A stretch of DNA of 64,000 nucleotides from Limosilactobacillus reuteri (GCF_003072625.1 NZ_CP027805.1:1176001-1240000), one strand, 5' to 3'. Counted from the first letter of the stretch, positions 35,858 to 46,760 are shown. Notes: generated by a model from the letters alone, not told the origin. Numbers and translations: made by a program.

Positions 35858-36508
35858 CTATTTTAATTGGTCGCTACACTGAATTACAGAAACAATTCCA
35901 CTTTCAAATGAAAAATGATTTTCTTCAGCTGTAAATTCATTGCTTGTCCACGAAAATGGAATTTGACTACTCCAGTTTTGCAGTGGATATTTTTCGTCTT
36001 TCAACGTAAGGCCTCGAACAGGAGTAAGATTGACAAAGGCCAGATACTTCTTATGCGGCAGGCGAGAAATAGTGTAATCCCCTGGCAAGTAATAAGAGAC
36101 AACATTTTGACAGTCAATAATCTTAATCCGGGTTAAGTATGGTTTAAATTCACTCTGCAGCGGAAGAAAGAGGTTAGCTAATAAATGGTCTAAGCGCCCT
36201 CCCGTTGCACCAAAAATTTCAATTTCATCAGCCTGTTCCTGAATTGCAAATTTCACGCCCAATTGCGTATCGGTATAATCTTTTTCAGGAGGATACGTTT
36301 CTATACGAGTAATTTCACCTTCTAAACCTTGCAATTCATCCCCGGTAACGGAATCAAAGTCACCAATTGCTAATACCGGCTTAATTCCCCACTTTAATAA
36401 TCTTAAAGCGCCCCGGTCAACCCCAATCCATTTTTCATCTTTACGTTGCAAAATCAACTCGGTTGGAACCATTTCAAGCGGACCGCCAACTAGTACATTT
36501 ACTCTCAT
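35858..36508 (-). CDS. thiN: Thiamine pyrophosphokinase
   Basis: Transfers pyrophosphate from ATP to thiamine to give thiamine diphosphate (216 aa). Substrate motif GVDRGALRLLKWGI, AIGDFDSV and the PPEKDYTDTQLG block. Lies downstream of rpe as in Bacillus yloS, separated by a hairpin. Confidence 0.92.
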   Translation of the reverse strand: MRVNVLVGGPLEMVPTELILQRKDEKWIGVDRGALRLLKWGIKPVLAIGDFDSVTGDELQGLEGEITRIETYPPEKDYTDTQLGVKFAIQEQADEIEIFGATGGRLDHLLANLFLPLQSEFKPYLTRIKIIDCQNVVSYYLPGDYTISRLPHKKYLAFVNLTPVRGLTLKDEKYPLQNWSSQIPFSWTSNEFTAEENHFSFESGIVSVIQCSDQLK

Positions 36509-36522
36509 TTTTCACTCCTAAA

Positions 36523-36572
36523 AAAATAGATCTTCAATATTCAGATAAACCCGAACTAGAAGATCCATTTTA
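36523..36572 (-). terminator. Hairpin between rpe and thiN
   Basis: GGATCTTC and GAAGATCT pair with a long loop, followed by ATTTTTTTAGG on the minus strand. Probable terminator of the rpe transcript. Confidence 0.6.
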
Positions 36573-36591
36573 TTTTTCTTAATATGACTAA

Positions 36592-37245
36592 TTACTTAGT
36601 AGCATCTTCAAGAGCCTTGATTCGTTCAGCAGGATCTTCAGCGTTAAAGACATATGAACCAGCAACTGCTACCGTAGCACCAGCTTTATAGCAATCTACA
36701 ACCGTCTTGTCGTTAACTCCACCGTCTACTTCAATATCGAAATTGTAGCCCTTTTCTTCCTTAATTGCGTTTAATTGGGCAATCTTGTCAACTGTTTCTG
36801 GCAAGAACTTTTGACCACCAAAACCAGGGTTAACCGTCATTACTAAGACTTGATCAACCATGTGTAGTACCGGTTCAATCATTGCAACTGGAGTACCCGG
36901 GTTAATAACAACTTCGGCTTTTACGCCACCGTTTTTGATAATTTGAAGAGCACGGTGAATGTGTTGAGTAGCTTCTACTTGAACACCAATAATATCAGCG
37001 CCAGCATCAATGAACATTGGCAAAATATGTTCTGGACTTTCAACCATCAAGTGCACATCCAATACCATGTTTGTAATTGGACGAATAGCCTTAACAAAAC
37101 CTGGTCCGTAAGAAATACTTGGAACAAAGGTACCATCCATAACATCAATGTGTAAGTATGGTGCATCGGCCTTTTCTACCTTTTCAATATCCTTTTGTAA
37201 ATTTACATAATCTGCACTTAAAATCGATGGTGCAACTTTAATCAT
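36592..37245 (-). CDS. rpe: Ribulose-phosphate 3-epimerase
   Basis: TIM-barrel enzyme of the pentose phosphate / phosphoketolase route (217 aa). Motifs: IKVAPSILSADY, HIDVMDGTFVPSISYGP, MTVNPGFGGQKF and DGGVND. Start at 37245 gives the family N-terminus. Central for heterofermentative sugar use. Confidence 0.96.
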   Translation of the reverse strand: MIKVAPSILSADYVNLQKDIEKVEKADAPYLHIDVMDGTFVPSISYGPGFVKAIRPITNMVLDVHLMVESPEHILPMFIDAGADIIGVQVEATQHIHRALQIIKNGGVKAEVVINPGTPVAMIEPVLHMVDQVLVMTVNPGFGGQKFLPETVDKIAQLNAIKEEKGYNFDIEVDGGVNDKTVVDCYKAGATVAVAGSYVFNAEDPAERIKALEDATK

Positions 37246-37255
37246 CCTAATTCCC

Positions 37256-38146
37256 TCATTTCTTATAATTTGGTTTTTGATTAGCAATCAATTCATGGAA
37301 CTGAAGATAATCATCATATCGACTCTTCATGATTATACCATTGTTTACTGCTTCCTTCACAGCACATTGTGGCTCTTTTATGTGAAGGCACCCCCGAAAC
37401 TTACAAGCGGCTGAAATCTTAGCCATTTCAAGGAACAAATGCGGCAAATCATTCACTGTCATATCAAATGTTTCATACGATGAAAAGCCAGGGGTGTCGG
37501 CTATCAGAGCGCCGTTAACATCTAGTAAGCTTACTTTTCGCGTTGTATGCCGTCCCCGTTGAAGTGCTTGGGAAATTTCGCCCGTCGCTAATTTTAATTG
37601 GGGGGCCATATGGTTAAGCAAAGTTGACTTCCCTGCTCCTGTCTGACCCATCATTGTTACAATATTTCCCTTTAATTCTTCCATCAAATTTGCTAATTGA
37701 TCAGGATTGAAAGGCTCACGAGCCGCATAAACCTGGTAGCCAATTTTACGATAGCCTTCAATTGTCGGCAGAAGGTGTTGGTATTCCTCGTCTGTCAGTA
37801 AGTCAGTCTTTGAGAAATAAATTAAAGGAGTAACATCCTGTGCTTCTAAAGCAATCAATTGCCGGTCTAAAAGATTAGCGGAAAATGCTGGTTCTTTAGC
37901 TGAGGTTACAACAACTGCCATATCAACATTAGCAACAGGTGGCCGCACCAACTGATTGCGGCGGGGTAAGATTTTTAATAAATACCCTTCCTGCTGATTT
38001 TCAGCGCTAAATTCAACGTGATCGCCAACTACTGGCTTAATCTTTCGTTGACGGAAGTTTCCCCGTGCTCTTGTCCGATAAATCTTTTCATCTGCAATTA
38101 CATCATAAAAGCCACTTAATGATTGTTGGATTATTCCTGTTTTCAA
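37256..38146 (-). CDS. rsgA: Ribosome small subunit GTPase RsgA
   Basis: Circularly permuted GTPase acting late in 30S assembly (296 aa). OB fold, then G4 YFSKTDL before G1 [12 protein letters not shown] and G3 ADTPGFSS, and a zinc knuckle [16 protein letters not shown]. The start is TTG behind GGAGGTGCAG. Coupled with prkC upstream (12 bp). Confidence 0.96.
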   Translation of the reverse strand: MKTGIIQQSLSGFYDVIADEKIYRTRARGNFRQRKIKPVVGDHVEFSAENQQEGYLLKILPRRNQLVRPPVANVDMAVVVTSAKEPAFSANLLDRQLIALEAQDVTPLIYFSKTDLLTDEEYQHLLPTIEGYRKIGYQVYAAREPFNPDQLANLMEELKGNIVTMMGQTGAGKSTLLNHMAPQLKLATGEISQALQRGRHTTRKVSLLDVNGALIADTPGFSSYETFDMTVNDLPHLFLEMAKISAACKFRGCLHIKEPQCAVKEAVNNGIIMKSRYDDYLQFHELIANQKPNYKK

Positions 38147-38158
38147 ACTGCACCTCCA

Positions 38159-40063
38159 TTATCCAGTAATATTTGTTGCACTCATAATCGTTCGGCCATT
38201 GCGAACAACGCGATATGCACCTGTTTGTCCTTGTTTAAGGGTAAACGGTACATTAATTGTTGTCTCTTGGTTAATTGTAATATCTTGATACTCCATCGTT
38301 AAATTATGATTAGCATCTCTAATATATACCTGCACCCGGTTTTCACGTTGTCCACCATTTCCATCAAACGGAATGTTAATCTGAATATTTGTCGTCTTCG
38401 TTTGGTTACCAGAATTAGCAATGGAAACCGTTAATGTATCACCATGATTTAATGTCGAACCAGATCGTGGCGTCTGATTAATCACATGGTTAGTCGCAAT
38501 TGTTTTTGATTTTTTCTCTTGAGTTGTCAATTGTAAATTATTTTTATTTGCAAACTGTTGAACAGCACTAATATCCTGATTCTTAAAGTTTGGAATCTTG
38601 ATCGGTTCTTTCCCTGCACTTACCCGAAAAATAATTGTGTTAGTAGCAGGCTTAACAAGCGTACCTTTTTTGTGGTTTTGTTTGATAATCTGTCCCTTAT
38701 CAATATCATCCGAATACACTGGTTCTTGATGAACTTGAAATCCCTTGCGACGAAGGTTAGTGGCTACTGAAGAATAGTCTTCACCGACATAATCAGCCAT
38801 TTGCAATTGCTTAACTCCTGTACTAACCGTTAGATTAATCGGGGTGCTGACACGGGTCTTATGGCTGACATCTGGATTGGTTGAAACAATTCGGTTTTTA
38901 TCAACCGCCTGGCTATTTACCCGAGTAATCTTACCAATCCGTAAGTTTTGCTGGTGCAATCGTTGTTCTGCCTTTAGTACCGTCATTCCTTCTACATCGG
39001 GGATGATTACTTGACGGATCAAGAACCACCAGCTACAGACTGCAATCAGTGCAATTATACCAAGCGTACCGCTAATAATCCCATATTTTTTCCACTTTTG
39101 CGGCTTGGCTGATGAATCAACGGTTTGCGAATCAGTTGACTTCTTTGGTTGGTAATCATCAGCTTTTAGGTGTTTAATATCTAACACCTTAGTTTCTCCA
39201 TTATCATCTTGTTGGATCTTTAACCGCGGCTCATTAGCTCTTTGTGGATCAAGGACAGTTTTTAAATCAGTCGCCATTTCATTAACTGAATTATACCGCT
39301 CGGCTGGTTCCTTTGCCGTTGCTTTAATTATTACGTTTTCGAGTGCTTGAGGAATTTCTTTATTCTGTTCACGGACAGAAGGAATTTCTTCACGGAAATG
39401 CTTTAATGCAATTGAGACAGCTGTTTCTCCTTCAAATGGAATCTTTCCTGTTAAAAGTTCAAATAAGATAATTCCTAGTGAATAGATGTCTGATTGTTTA
39501 GTAGCAATGCTTCCTCGCGCTTGTTCTGGAGATAGGTAGTGGACTGAACCCATCAAGGTATTAGTTTGCGTTAATGAGTCTTGCGATACAGCAATCGCAA
39601 TTCCAAAATCAGTAATTTTAACATTTTTATTTTCATCAATTAAGATATTTTGTGGTTTTAAGTCCCGATGGATAATCCCATGAGCATGGGCGGTCGCAAC
39701 TGCCGAAAGCACCTGTTCCATAACATCAATAACTTGTGGAAGTGGAATTGGATAGTGCTTTTTTATATATGCTTTAAGGTCTGTTCCCTTCACATATTGC
39801 ATTACCATATATTGCAGACCATGATCCTCGCCAACATCATAAATACCAACAATGTGAGGATCATTTAACTGCGTCGCGGCCATTGCTTCCCGATGAAATC
39901 GTCGTTTAGTACTTGGATCGTCCCGCAAGTCAAGACGCAAGAGTTTAACAGAAACGTCCCGATCAAGAACCATATCATGTGCCAAGTAGACATTAGCCAT
40001 TCCACCTTCACCAAGTGACCGAATTATCCGATATCGGTGACCAATTTCATATCCAGGATTCAT
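38159..40063 (-). CDS. prkC: Ser/Thr protein kinase with PASTA domains
   Basis: Membrane kinase sensing cell-wall muropeptides (634 aa). Kinase domain: LGEGGMANVYLAHD, HRDLKPQNILID, DFGIAIA. One TM helix near residues 325-350 (IIALIAVCSWWFLI) and three external PASTA repeats (PDVEGMTVLKAEQRL, then two more), plus a C-terminal beta-rich extension. Its phosphatase gene lies 3 bp upstream. Confidence 0.96.
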   Translation of the reverse strand: MNPGYEIGHRYRIIRSLGEGGMANVYLAHDMVLDRDVSVKLLRLDLRDDPSTKRRFHREAMAATQLNDPHIVGIYDVGEDHGLQYMVMQYVKGTDLKAYIKKHYPIPLPQVIDVMEQVLSAVATAHAHGIIHRDLKPQNILIDENKNVKITDFGIAIAVSQDSLTQTNTLMGSVHYLSPEQARGSIATKQSDIYSLGIILFELLTGKIPFEGETAVSIALKHFREEIPSVREQNKEIPQALENVIIKATAKEPAERYNSVNEMATDLKTVLDPQRANEPRLKIQQDDNGETKVLDIKHLKADDYQPKKSTDSQTVDSSAKPQKWKKYGIISGTLGIIALIAVCSWWFLIRQVIIPDVEGMTVLKAEQRLHQQNLRIGKITRVNSQAVDKNRIVSTNPDVSHKTRVSTPINLTVSTGVKQLQMADYVGEDYSSVATNLRRKGFQVHQEPVYSDDIDKGQIIKQNHKKGTLVKPATNTIIFRVSAGKEPIKIPNFKNQDISAVQQFANKNNLQLTTQEKKSKTIATNHVINQTPRSGSTLNHGDTLTVSIANSGNQTKTTNIQINIPFDGNGGQRENRVQVYIRDANHNLTMEYQDITINQETTINVPFTLKQGQTGAYRVVRNGRTIMSATNITG

Positions 40064-40066
40064 TTC

Positions 40067-40807
40067 CTATCCCTCCTGGTTACTATTAATCCCAATTAAA
40101 ACGGTAATATTATCTGGTCCGCCGGCATCATTTGCCATTTTTATAAGTTGAGCACATTTCTCTTCAAGCGGTATCAGCAATTCAAGCACCTTGATGATCC
40201 GCTCCTTAGAAACAGTCTTAAACAAGCCATCAGAACACATTAACAGTTGATCACCTTCATTTAATTCAAAGCGATTTACATCAACTTGTGCATCCGGTGA
40301 GATTCCAATTGCTCTTGTAATTATATTGCTCTGGGGTAACTTCAGTGCTTCATCTTCTGATATATCTCCGGTTTTGACCAATTCATTAACTAATGAATGG
40401 TCTACTGTAATCTGTGTTAACAGGTTTTGATGAAGGATATATCCTCGACTATCGCCAATATTAGCAACCACAACTGCATCTTTAAATGTAATAGCAGCGA
40501 CCATTGTTGTTCCCATCCCCTGCAAGCGAAGATTACGTTTGGATTGCGCTAAGATTTTATTATTGATTAATTGAGTTTCACGAGCAAACCAGCGGATTCC
40601 TTCCATCAAAGTTTGTGGGGGCCTTTTTTTAAACTGGCTCCCCAAAGTAGCAACAGTTTGCTCTGCAGCGATATCTCCACTACGATTGCCACCAATTCCA
40701 TCAGCAATCACCATTAATTGATTACCGAGGTTATTAGTAAAAACAGCAACCCGGTCTTGGTTTTGCTTTCGCTGGTGGCCGATATCTGTTTGATAAGCAA
40801 CTTTCAT
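40067..40807 (-). CDS. pppL: PP2C-type protein phosphatase (PrpC/Stp)
   Basis: Metal-dependent Ser/Thr phosphatase opposing PrkC (246 aa). Motifs: QNQDRVAVF, ADGIGGNRSGDIAAE, VVANIGDSRGYI, CSDGLFKTV and GGPDNITVLI. The start MKVAYQTDIG is at 40807; the upstream in-frame codons overlap rsmB. Confidence 0.95.
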   Translation of the reverse strand: MKVAYQTDIGHQRKQNQDRVAVFTNNLGNQLMVIADGIGGNRSGDIAAEQTVATLGSQFKKRPPQTLMEGIRWFARETQLINNKILAQSKRNLRLQGMGTTMVAAITFKDAVVVANIGDSRGYILHQNLLTQITVDHSLVNELVKTGDISEDEALKLPQSNIITRAIGISPDAQVDVNRFELNEGDQLLMCSDGLFKTVSKERIIKVLELLIPLEEKCAQLIKMANDAGGPDNITVLIGINSNQEG

Positions 40808-40814
40808 TAATTTA

Positions 40815-42164
40815 CTATATTCCCTTCTTAAGGCTACTGATGAAGAAGCCATCAGAATCAAAGTCACTCGGTAAGATAGTTAAGGTTGGTGAGTGACGAC
40901 TATCCTTAATTTTTCGTGCAGTTGTTGTTTTTACTAACTCAAACTCCGGATGTTCAGCTAGAAATGCTTGAACAGTATCATCATTTTCTTGTCGTAAAAT
41001 TGTGCACGTGCTGTATGTGATTATACCGCCTTTTTTTACTTTTGCGGCAACCACATTTAAAATTGCTAATTGAATCTTATGTAATTGTTTGCTATCACTT
41101 AGCGTCTTTGTATAACGAATCTCTGGTTTCCGGCGTAAAAGCCCGATTCCACTACAAGGTGCGTCAACTAAAATCTTGTCAAAACTTTCATCATCAAAAA
41201 GTTGATCAACTTCCCGTGCATCAAGGGCATGAGCAGTAACGCGCTTTTCAACTCCTAGTCGATGAGCGTTTCTTTCAATCAGCTTAACCTTGTGTTGGTG
41301 AATATCAAGTGCATCAACATGGCCGTCTTCATTAGTGAAGGCTTCTGCTATTTGAACAGTCTTCCCACCCGGAGCTGCGCAAGCGTCAAGTACTTTATCG
41401 CCCGGCTCAATATGCATGCTTTCCACGGCTAACATGGCACTTTCGTCTTGAATAGTAATTTCGCCTTTTTTGAAGAGATCGGAACTGATAATTTCACCTT
41501 TAGTAATTACTAAGGCATTTTGAGCAACACGGCTTTCTAGATATTCAATTCCAATAGCATCCAAAGTTTGTTTGACGGTCAGAAGGTCAGTTTTAGCAGT
41601 GTTGACCCGAATCACCTGATGAGCCGGCTCATTAATTGATTGAAGTATTTTTTCAGTATCTCCTTCGCCATATTCGGCAGCCAGCTCATTGACCAGCCAC
41701 CGTGGCACACTGTTTTCGATACTCAACCGTAAATCACGTTCATTTATTTGATGCAGGTCAGGTAATCCTTTCCGCAAAACGGCATGTAAAACACCAGTAA
41801 CAAACTTTCGAATACCTGGATTTCCCCGGCGTTTAGCTATTTCAATACTTTCATCAGTTACAGCCCAATCTGGAACTCGTTCTAAATAATGATACTGGTA
41901 AAGTGCAGATAGGAGAAGCGTCTTTACCCAAGGATCAAGCCGTTTCCCCTGCACAAACGAATTTAACCAATACTCAAGGGTAAGTTTATGCTGCAAAACA
42001 CCATAAATAATATTAGTTGCCAACCGGCGATCTTTATCTGCCAACGGGTACTTTTTTAATAACTGGTCAACCTGCAAGTTTGAGTATGCACCATTTTCGA
42101 CAACCCCTTCAAGCGCCACTAAAGCTAATTCACGTGCATTTCGCGGTTGAAATTTAGTCTTCAC
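40815..42164 (-). CDS. rsmB: 16S rRNA m5C967 methyltransferase
   Basis: SAM-dependent RNA methylase of 449 aa with an N-terminal NusB-like domain and a Rossmann fold: DACAAPGGKTVQIAEA, catalytic cysteines in DAPCSGIGLLRRKP and TYSTCTI. Overlaps fmt by 11 bp, indicating coupling. Confidence 0.95.
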   Translation of the reverse strand: MKTKFQPRNARELALVALEGVVENGAYSNLQVDQLLKKYPLADKDRRLATNIIYGVLQHKLTLEYWLNSFVQGKRLDPWVKTLLLSALYQYHYLERVPDWAVTDESIEIAKRRGNPGIRKFVTGVLHAVLRKGLPDLHQINERDLRLSIENSVPRWLVNELAAEYGEGDTEKILQSINEPAHQVIRVNTAKTDLLTVKQTLDAIGIEYLESRVAQNALVITKGEIISSDLFKKGEITIQDESAMLAVESMHIEPGDKVLDACAAPGGKTVQIAEAFTNEDGHVDALDIHQHKVKLIERNAHRLGVEKRVTAHALDAREVDQLFDDESFDKILVDAPCSGIGLLRRKPEIRYTKTLSDSKQLHKIQLAILNVVAAKVKKGGIITYSTCTILRQENDDTVQAFLAEHPEFELVKTTTARKIKDSRHSPTLTILPSDFDSDGFFISSLKKGI

Positions 42165-43107
42165 TTACAACTTGGCCTCCCTCTGTAATATTTTTATGTC
42201 CATTAAGGTAAGAAGTAATATCCATTGCCTTTTTCCCTGCCGGCTTTAACTTATTAATCTGGTATGTTGTTCCATCTCCAGCAGCAATTACTAATTGATG
42301 CTTTGTAACCCGTACTACTTTTCCTGGTTCAAGGGCTGTTTTTTCTTCTAATGGGGTCACATCATAAATTTTTGTCCGTAATCCATCAATAATCATGTTA
42401 CCAAGAGGAGCTGGCCGCAATCCGCGCACTTTCGCATCAATTAAACGTGCTGGAAGGCGGAAATCAATCTGTTCTTGTTCACTAGTAATATTGGGAGAAA
42501 AGACTACTTTATCAGGATCTTGAGCAACTGGATTAACATCCCCGCTAATAAGCTTAGGCAACGTTTCTAAAAGTAAGTCTCTTCCTAACAAACTAAGCTT
42601 TTTAAACATAGTGCCACTATCATCAGTATCTTCAATCGGAATAGACCTTTGTGAAATAATATCTCCCGCATCCATTTTCTTAACCATGTACATAATGGAG
42701 ACCCCGGTTTCTTTGTCACCATTAATAATGGAATATTGAATTGGAGCCCCTCCACGATACTTTGGCAGTAATGAACCGTGGACATTGATTGCTGCAATCT
42801 TAGCAGCTGCCAATAACTTTGTTGGAAGGAATTGCCCATAGGCAGCAGTAATCATTAAGTCAGGCTGTAAACTAATAATTTTCTCCATTTCAGGACTTTT
42901 GCTGAGTTTAGCTGGTTGTAAGACTTCAATGTTGTATTGTTCAGCTAACTCTTTAACTGGCGATTTATGAAGAGTACGCTTTCGGCCGATATGATGGTCT
43001 GGCTGGGTAAGAACTGCTTGAACATCGTATCCTGGATTATCAATTAAACTTTGTAAAATCGGAACAGCAAATTCCGGTGTTCCCATAAAAACGACTGATG
43101 TTGACAT
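42154..43107 (-). CDS. fmt: Methionyl-tRNA formyltransferase
   Basis: Formylates initiator Met-tRNA using 10-formyl-THF. Motifs: VVFMGTPEFAVPIL, HGSLLPKYRGGAPIQ with catalytic His, and GVSIMYMVKKMDAGDI. 317 aa. Start at 43107 (MSTSVVFMG) behind AAAGGATG. Confidence 0.95.
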   Translation of the reverse strand: MSTSVVFMGTPEFAVPILQSLIDNPGYDVQAVLTQPDHHIGRKRTLHKSPVKELAEQYNIEVLQPAKLSKSPEMEKIISLQPDLMITAAYGQFLPTKLLAAAKIAAINVHGSLLPKYRGGAPIQYSIINGDKETGVSIMYMVKKMDAGDIISQRSIPIEDTDDSGTMFKKLSLLGRDLLLETLPKLISGDVNPVAQDPDKVVFSPNITSEQEQIDFRLPARLIDAKVRGLRPAPLGNMIIDGLRTKIYDVTPLEEKTALEPGKVVRVTKHQLVIAAGDGTTYQINKLKPAGKKAMDITSYLNGHKNITEGGQVVSED

Positions 43108-43124
43108 TAATAACATCCTTTCTT

Positions 43125-45554
43125 TTACATGAAATACTGTGGATCAGGATCAATACTGACTTGGACATCCTTAAAACCGCGGCTTTGCGTATCTTGAAGA
43201 ATATCAAACAACAACTGACGTAAGTACGGATCCTTTTTATATTTGATTACAATTTGGTAATAGTAACGCCGCTTCATCCGTGCAATTGCGCGGGGAGTGG
43301 GGCCAAGAATGACTGTTGAAGATAATAACCCCTGTTTTAGGCGACCATAGATATCTGCCATTGCCCAGGCTGCTTTGGCTTCTTCAGGGTGGCTAGCCAT
43401 CAAACGAACCGTGTAATAGTATGGCGGATAACTGGCTTGCCTTCGCAACATCATTTCTTGGTTAAAGAATTTTTCATAATCATGCGTTTTTACATCTTGA
43501 ATAGCATAATGGTCAGGGTTATATGTCTGGATAATAACTTTTCCCTGCTTATTTGCCCGACCAGCCCGACCGCTAACTTGACTTAGCAAATCAAAGGTCC
43601 GTTCACTAGCACGAAAATCTGGTAAGCCCAGCCCAGTATCAGCATTTAACACTCCTACTAAGGTAACATTTGGAAAATCAAGCCCCTTTGCGATCATCTG
43701 GGTCCCCAATAAGATATCCGCTTGGTGTTGACCAAACTGTCGTAATAGCTTTGCATGCATTCCCTTCCGTCGGGTTGTATCAACGTCCATGCGAATGATT
43801 CGGGCTTGGGGCAATAATTGATGTAATTCCTGTTCAACTTTCTCCGTTCCAGTTCCATAATAACGAATCTGATGACTATGGCAATTTGGACATTCACGGG
43901 GGATTGGTTCTTCATGACCACAATAGTGACATTTCATCGTCCGTGTATCCATATGGAGCGTCAAGGAAATATCACAATTAGGACATTTTAAAACATTTCC
44001 ACAATCACGGCACATCATAAATGATGAAAATCCCCGTCGATTTAGCATTAAAATACTTTGTTCGCTCTTTTGTAGGCGATCGTTTAATTCGGTTAATAGT
44101 TTCTGGGAAAAGTTACTCTCCCCGTACTTTTTAATTTCGTCCCGCATATCAACCACCTCAATTGGTGGCAGTTCCTGTTTGTTTACCCGGTGGGGAAGAC
44201 GCAACAAGTGATAAACGTTTTTTACTGCTCGTGCACGACTCTCCAGACTAGGAGTAGCTGATCCGAGGACTACCGGTGCTTGATTATATTTCCCTCGCCA
44301 TTTAGCTACTTCCCGCGCTTGATAACGGGGTGATTCATCTTGTTTATAACTAGATTCATGTTCTTCATCAAGAATGATTAACCCTAAATTAGTCAACGGA
44401 GCAAAGATTGCTGAACGAGCGCCCACAACTACTTGCGCTTCTCCACGTTCGATCCGTCGCCATTCATCATATCGTTCCCCATTCGATAAGCTACTATGTA
44501 AAACAGCAACCTTGGAGCCAAATCGACGCCGAACACGGTTAACAATCTGAGGCGTTAATGAAATCTCAGGTACAAGCATTAATGCTGTCTTTCCCTGGTG
44601 AAGAGCATTAGCAATCGATTGCAGGTATACTTCTGTCTTGCCACTTCCTGTAACTCCTTGCAAGAGAAAAACTTTAGGGTCATGATTGTCGATTGCTTGA
44701 TTAATCTGATTAACGGCATTTTGTTGATCAGCATTGAGCTGCAGGGGGGCTGCTAAATGAGCATCATCAGGAGTGCCCTGCATAGCTAAGGGTTGTCGAT
44801 ATACTTCAACAGGTGTTTTTTCTAGCCATCCCTTCTGTTGTCCCTGATTGAAGGTGGCTGCTTTTAAACCAGTTTTATGTTCAGCATCCTTTTGCTTAAC
44901 AACTTGACTGCCAATTGATTGTAAATATGAAAGAAGACGGTTTTGAGCATGAGCATTAGCATGAAGGGATGCGCGCTCATCTTCTAGTTGTTCAAAATTA
45001 AGTAAGGCACGAATACCAGTCACAGTTTTAGCTTTAGCTCGATCCTCCACTTGGTATTCAATTGTTATCTTTCCTTCCTTTTGCAGTTTGAACAATTCAC
45101 TTAAGATTGCAGGTTTATCTTGTACCTCCGCCATCTCTAATTCGTCTCGACCATGAAAAATATCAAAGGCAACATGCTCATCTACTTCATCCACAATTCG
45201 AATAATTCTGGTGGTTTTAGCCTTTAATAAGTTAGGTAACATCGTATATAAGCAAGAAATCCAAAAAGAATAAGTAGTATCAGCCAACCATTTGCTAAGA
45301 TTCATTAATTCAGGATTAATTACCGGTTGAAGATCCATTATCGCCTGAATCGGTTTGAGTTCTCCCTCATATTGGGATGCATTGTCAAGGGCAACAACGA
45401 ATCCTTGAACAGTCCGTTTTCCCTTTCCAAAAGGCACAATCACCCTTACCCCGACCTGGATTTGTTTTTCAAGCTTTGGCGGAATCTGATAAGTATATGG
45501 TTGATTTGTTTGCATTGTTGGAACATCAACAACTACCTGTGCCAACTCTGGCAT
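43125..45554 (-). CDS. priA: Primosomal protein N' (replication restart helicase)
   Basis: DEXH helicase reloading the replisome at collapsed forks (809 aa). Walker A LQGVTGSGKTEVYL, LDEEHESSYKQ, zinc sites CRDCGNVLKCPNCD and CHYCGHEEPIPRECPNCHS, and helicase C with LLGTQMIAKGLDFPNV. Starts one base before the coaBC stop. Confidence 0.96.
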   Translation of the reverse strand: MPELAQVVVDVPTMQTNQPYTYQIPPKLEKQIQVGVRVIVPFGKGKRTVQGFVVALDNASQYEGELKPIQAIMDLQPVINPELMNLSKWLADTTYSFWISCLYTMLPNLLKAKTTRIIRIVDEVDEHVAFDIFHGRDELEMAEVQDKPAILSELFKLQKEGKITIEYQVEDRAKAKTVTGIRALLNFEQLEDERASLHANAHAQNRLLSYLQSIGSQVVKQKDAEHKTGLKAATFNQGQQKGWLEKTPVEVYRQPLAMQGTPDDAHLAAPLQLNADQQNAVNQINQAIDNHDPKVFLLQGVTGSGKTEVYLQSIANALHQGKTALMLVPEISLTPQIVNRVRRRFGSKVAVLHSSLSNGERYDEWRRIERGEAQVVVGARSAIFAPLTNLGLIILDEEHESSYKQDESPRYQAREVAKWRGKYNQAPVVLGSATPSLESRARAVKNVYHLLRLPHRVNKQELPPIEVVDMRDEIKKYGESNFSQKLLTELNDRLQKSEQSILMLNRRGFSSFMMCRDCGNVLKCPNCDISLTLHMDTRTMKCHYCGHEEPIPRECPNCHSHQIRYYGTGTEKVEQELHQLLPQARIIRMDVDTTRRKGMHAKLLRQFGQHQADILLGTQMIAKGLDFPNVTLVGVLNADTGLGLPDFRASERTFDLLSQVSGRAGRANKQGKVIIQTYNPDHYAIQDVKTHDYEKFFNQEMMLRRQASYPPYYYTVRLMASHPEEAKAAWAMADIYGRLKQGLLSSTVILGPTPRAIARMKRRYYYQIVIKYKKDPYLRQLLFDILQDTQSRGFKDVQVSIDPDPQYFM

Positions 45555-46760
45555 TTAATCACCTGACTTTAATTTTGCACCAACTAGCTCAATAATCTCG
45601 TTTGCAATTTTAGCTTTAGATTGCCGGGCTAATTTAATTGGCGTTTGATTTTTTTGTAAGATGGTCACTTGATTCTGGTCACTGCCAAATGCCCCTGCAT
45701 CCCCTGCCACGCTGTTTGCAATAATCATATCCGCATTTTTGCTAGCAAGTTTACGATTAGCATTTTCCAAGAGATCATTTGTCTCCGCTGCAAACCCGAC
45801 GACGTATTGACCGGTTTGCTTCATCTTCGCAATATTCTTTAAAATATCAATCGTTTCAGTAAGTGTAATGGTAAGATGCGGGTCACCATCTTTTTTCTTA
45901 ATCTTATGACCAACTGTTTCAACTGGTCGATAATCAGCAACCGCGGCCGCCATGATTAAAATGTCTGCTTGCGGAAATCGTTCTTTTAAACTGATGTATA
46001 AATCTTCAGTTGTGGTTACGCGCACAACTTCAATCGCTGGTATTTGTGGAAGCGGGACGGTAACTTGACCGGCAATCAAGGTTACCTTAGCTCCTGCTTG
46101 AACCGCGGCGTTGGCAAGTGCAATCCCCATTTTACCAGAGGACCGGTTACCAATAAAACGAACAGGATCAATATTTTCACGTGTTCCGCCAGCAGTAACA
46201 ATCAGGTGCTTGCCCTTTAAAGCTTGACTGCTAGTTAAAAAGTCCTCTATATATCGGCAAATTGCTGCTGGTTCTGGTAAACGCCCGCGGCCAGCATATC
46301 CTTCAGCTAATCTTCCGCTAACTGGCGGCATAATATTGACCCCGTCTTGTTTAAGTTGAGTAATGTTTCGTTGAGTTGCGGGGGCCAACCACATATGGCT
46401 ATTCATTGCCGGAACTACAATTTTAGGGGCACTAGTTGCTAATAGGGTGGTAGAAACAGCATCATCAGCCAGTCCCGTTGCCATTTTAGCGATGATATTT
46501 GCTGATGCTGGTACCACCACTGCTAGTTCTGACCAATCAGCTAGCTCAATATGAGGAATAGGTGTTGAATGCTCATCCCATAAGTCAGTAAGAACTGGTG
46601 CTTTCGTCAAGGCAAAAGGAGTAGCAGGAGTGACTAACTTAGTAGCGGCGTCAGTCATTCCTACGCGAACCTCATGTCCCATTTTTTGCAGGCCACGCAC
46701 TACTTCGATCCCTTTGTACGCAGCGATACTGCCTGTAAGATACACTGCAATTCGTGTCAT
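45555..46760 (-). CDS. coaBC: Phosphopantothenoylcysteine decarboxylase/synthetase
   Basis: Bifunctional coenzyme A synthesis enzyme (401 aa). CoaC flavoprotein domain first (IAVYLTGSIAAYKG, PASANIIAKMATGLADD, VPAMNSHMW), then the CoaB synthetase (VTAGGTRENIDPVRFIGNRS). Confidence 0.96.
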   Translation of the reverse strand: MTRIAVYLTGSIAAYKGIEVVRGLQKMGHEVRVGMTDAATKLVTPATPFALTKAPVLTDLWDEHSTPIPHIELADWSELAVVVPASANIIAKMATGLADDAVSTTLLATSAPKIVVPAMNSHMWLAPATQRNITQLKQDGVNIMPPVSGRLAEGYAGRGRLPEPAAICRYIEDFLTSSQALKGKHLIVTAGGTRENIDPVRFIGNRSSGKMGIALANAAVQAGAKVTLIAGQVTVPLPQIPAIEVVRVTTTEDLYISLKERFPQADILIMAAAVADYRPVETVGHKIKKKDGDPHLTITLTETIDILKNIAKMKQTGQYVVGFAAETNDLLENANRKLASKNADMIIANSVAGDAGAFGSDQNQVTILQKNQTPIKLARQSKAKIANEIIELVGAKLKSGD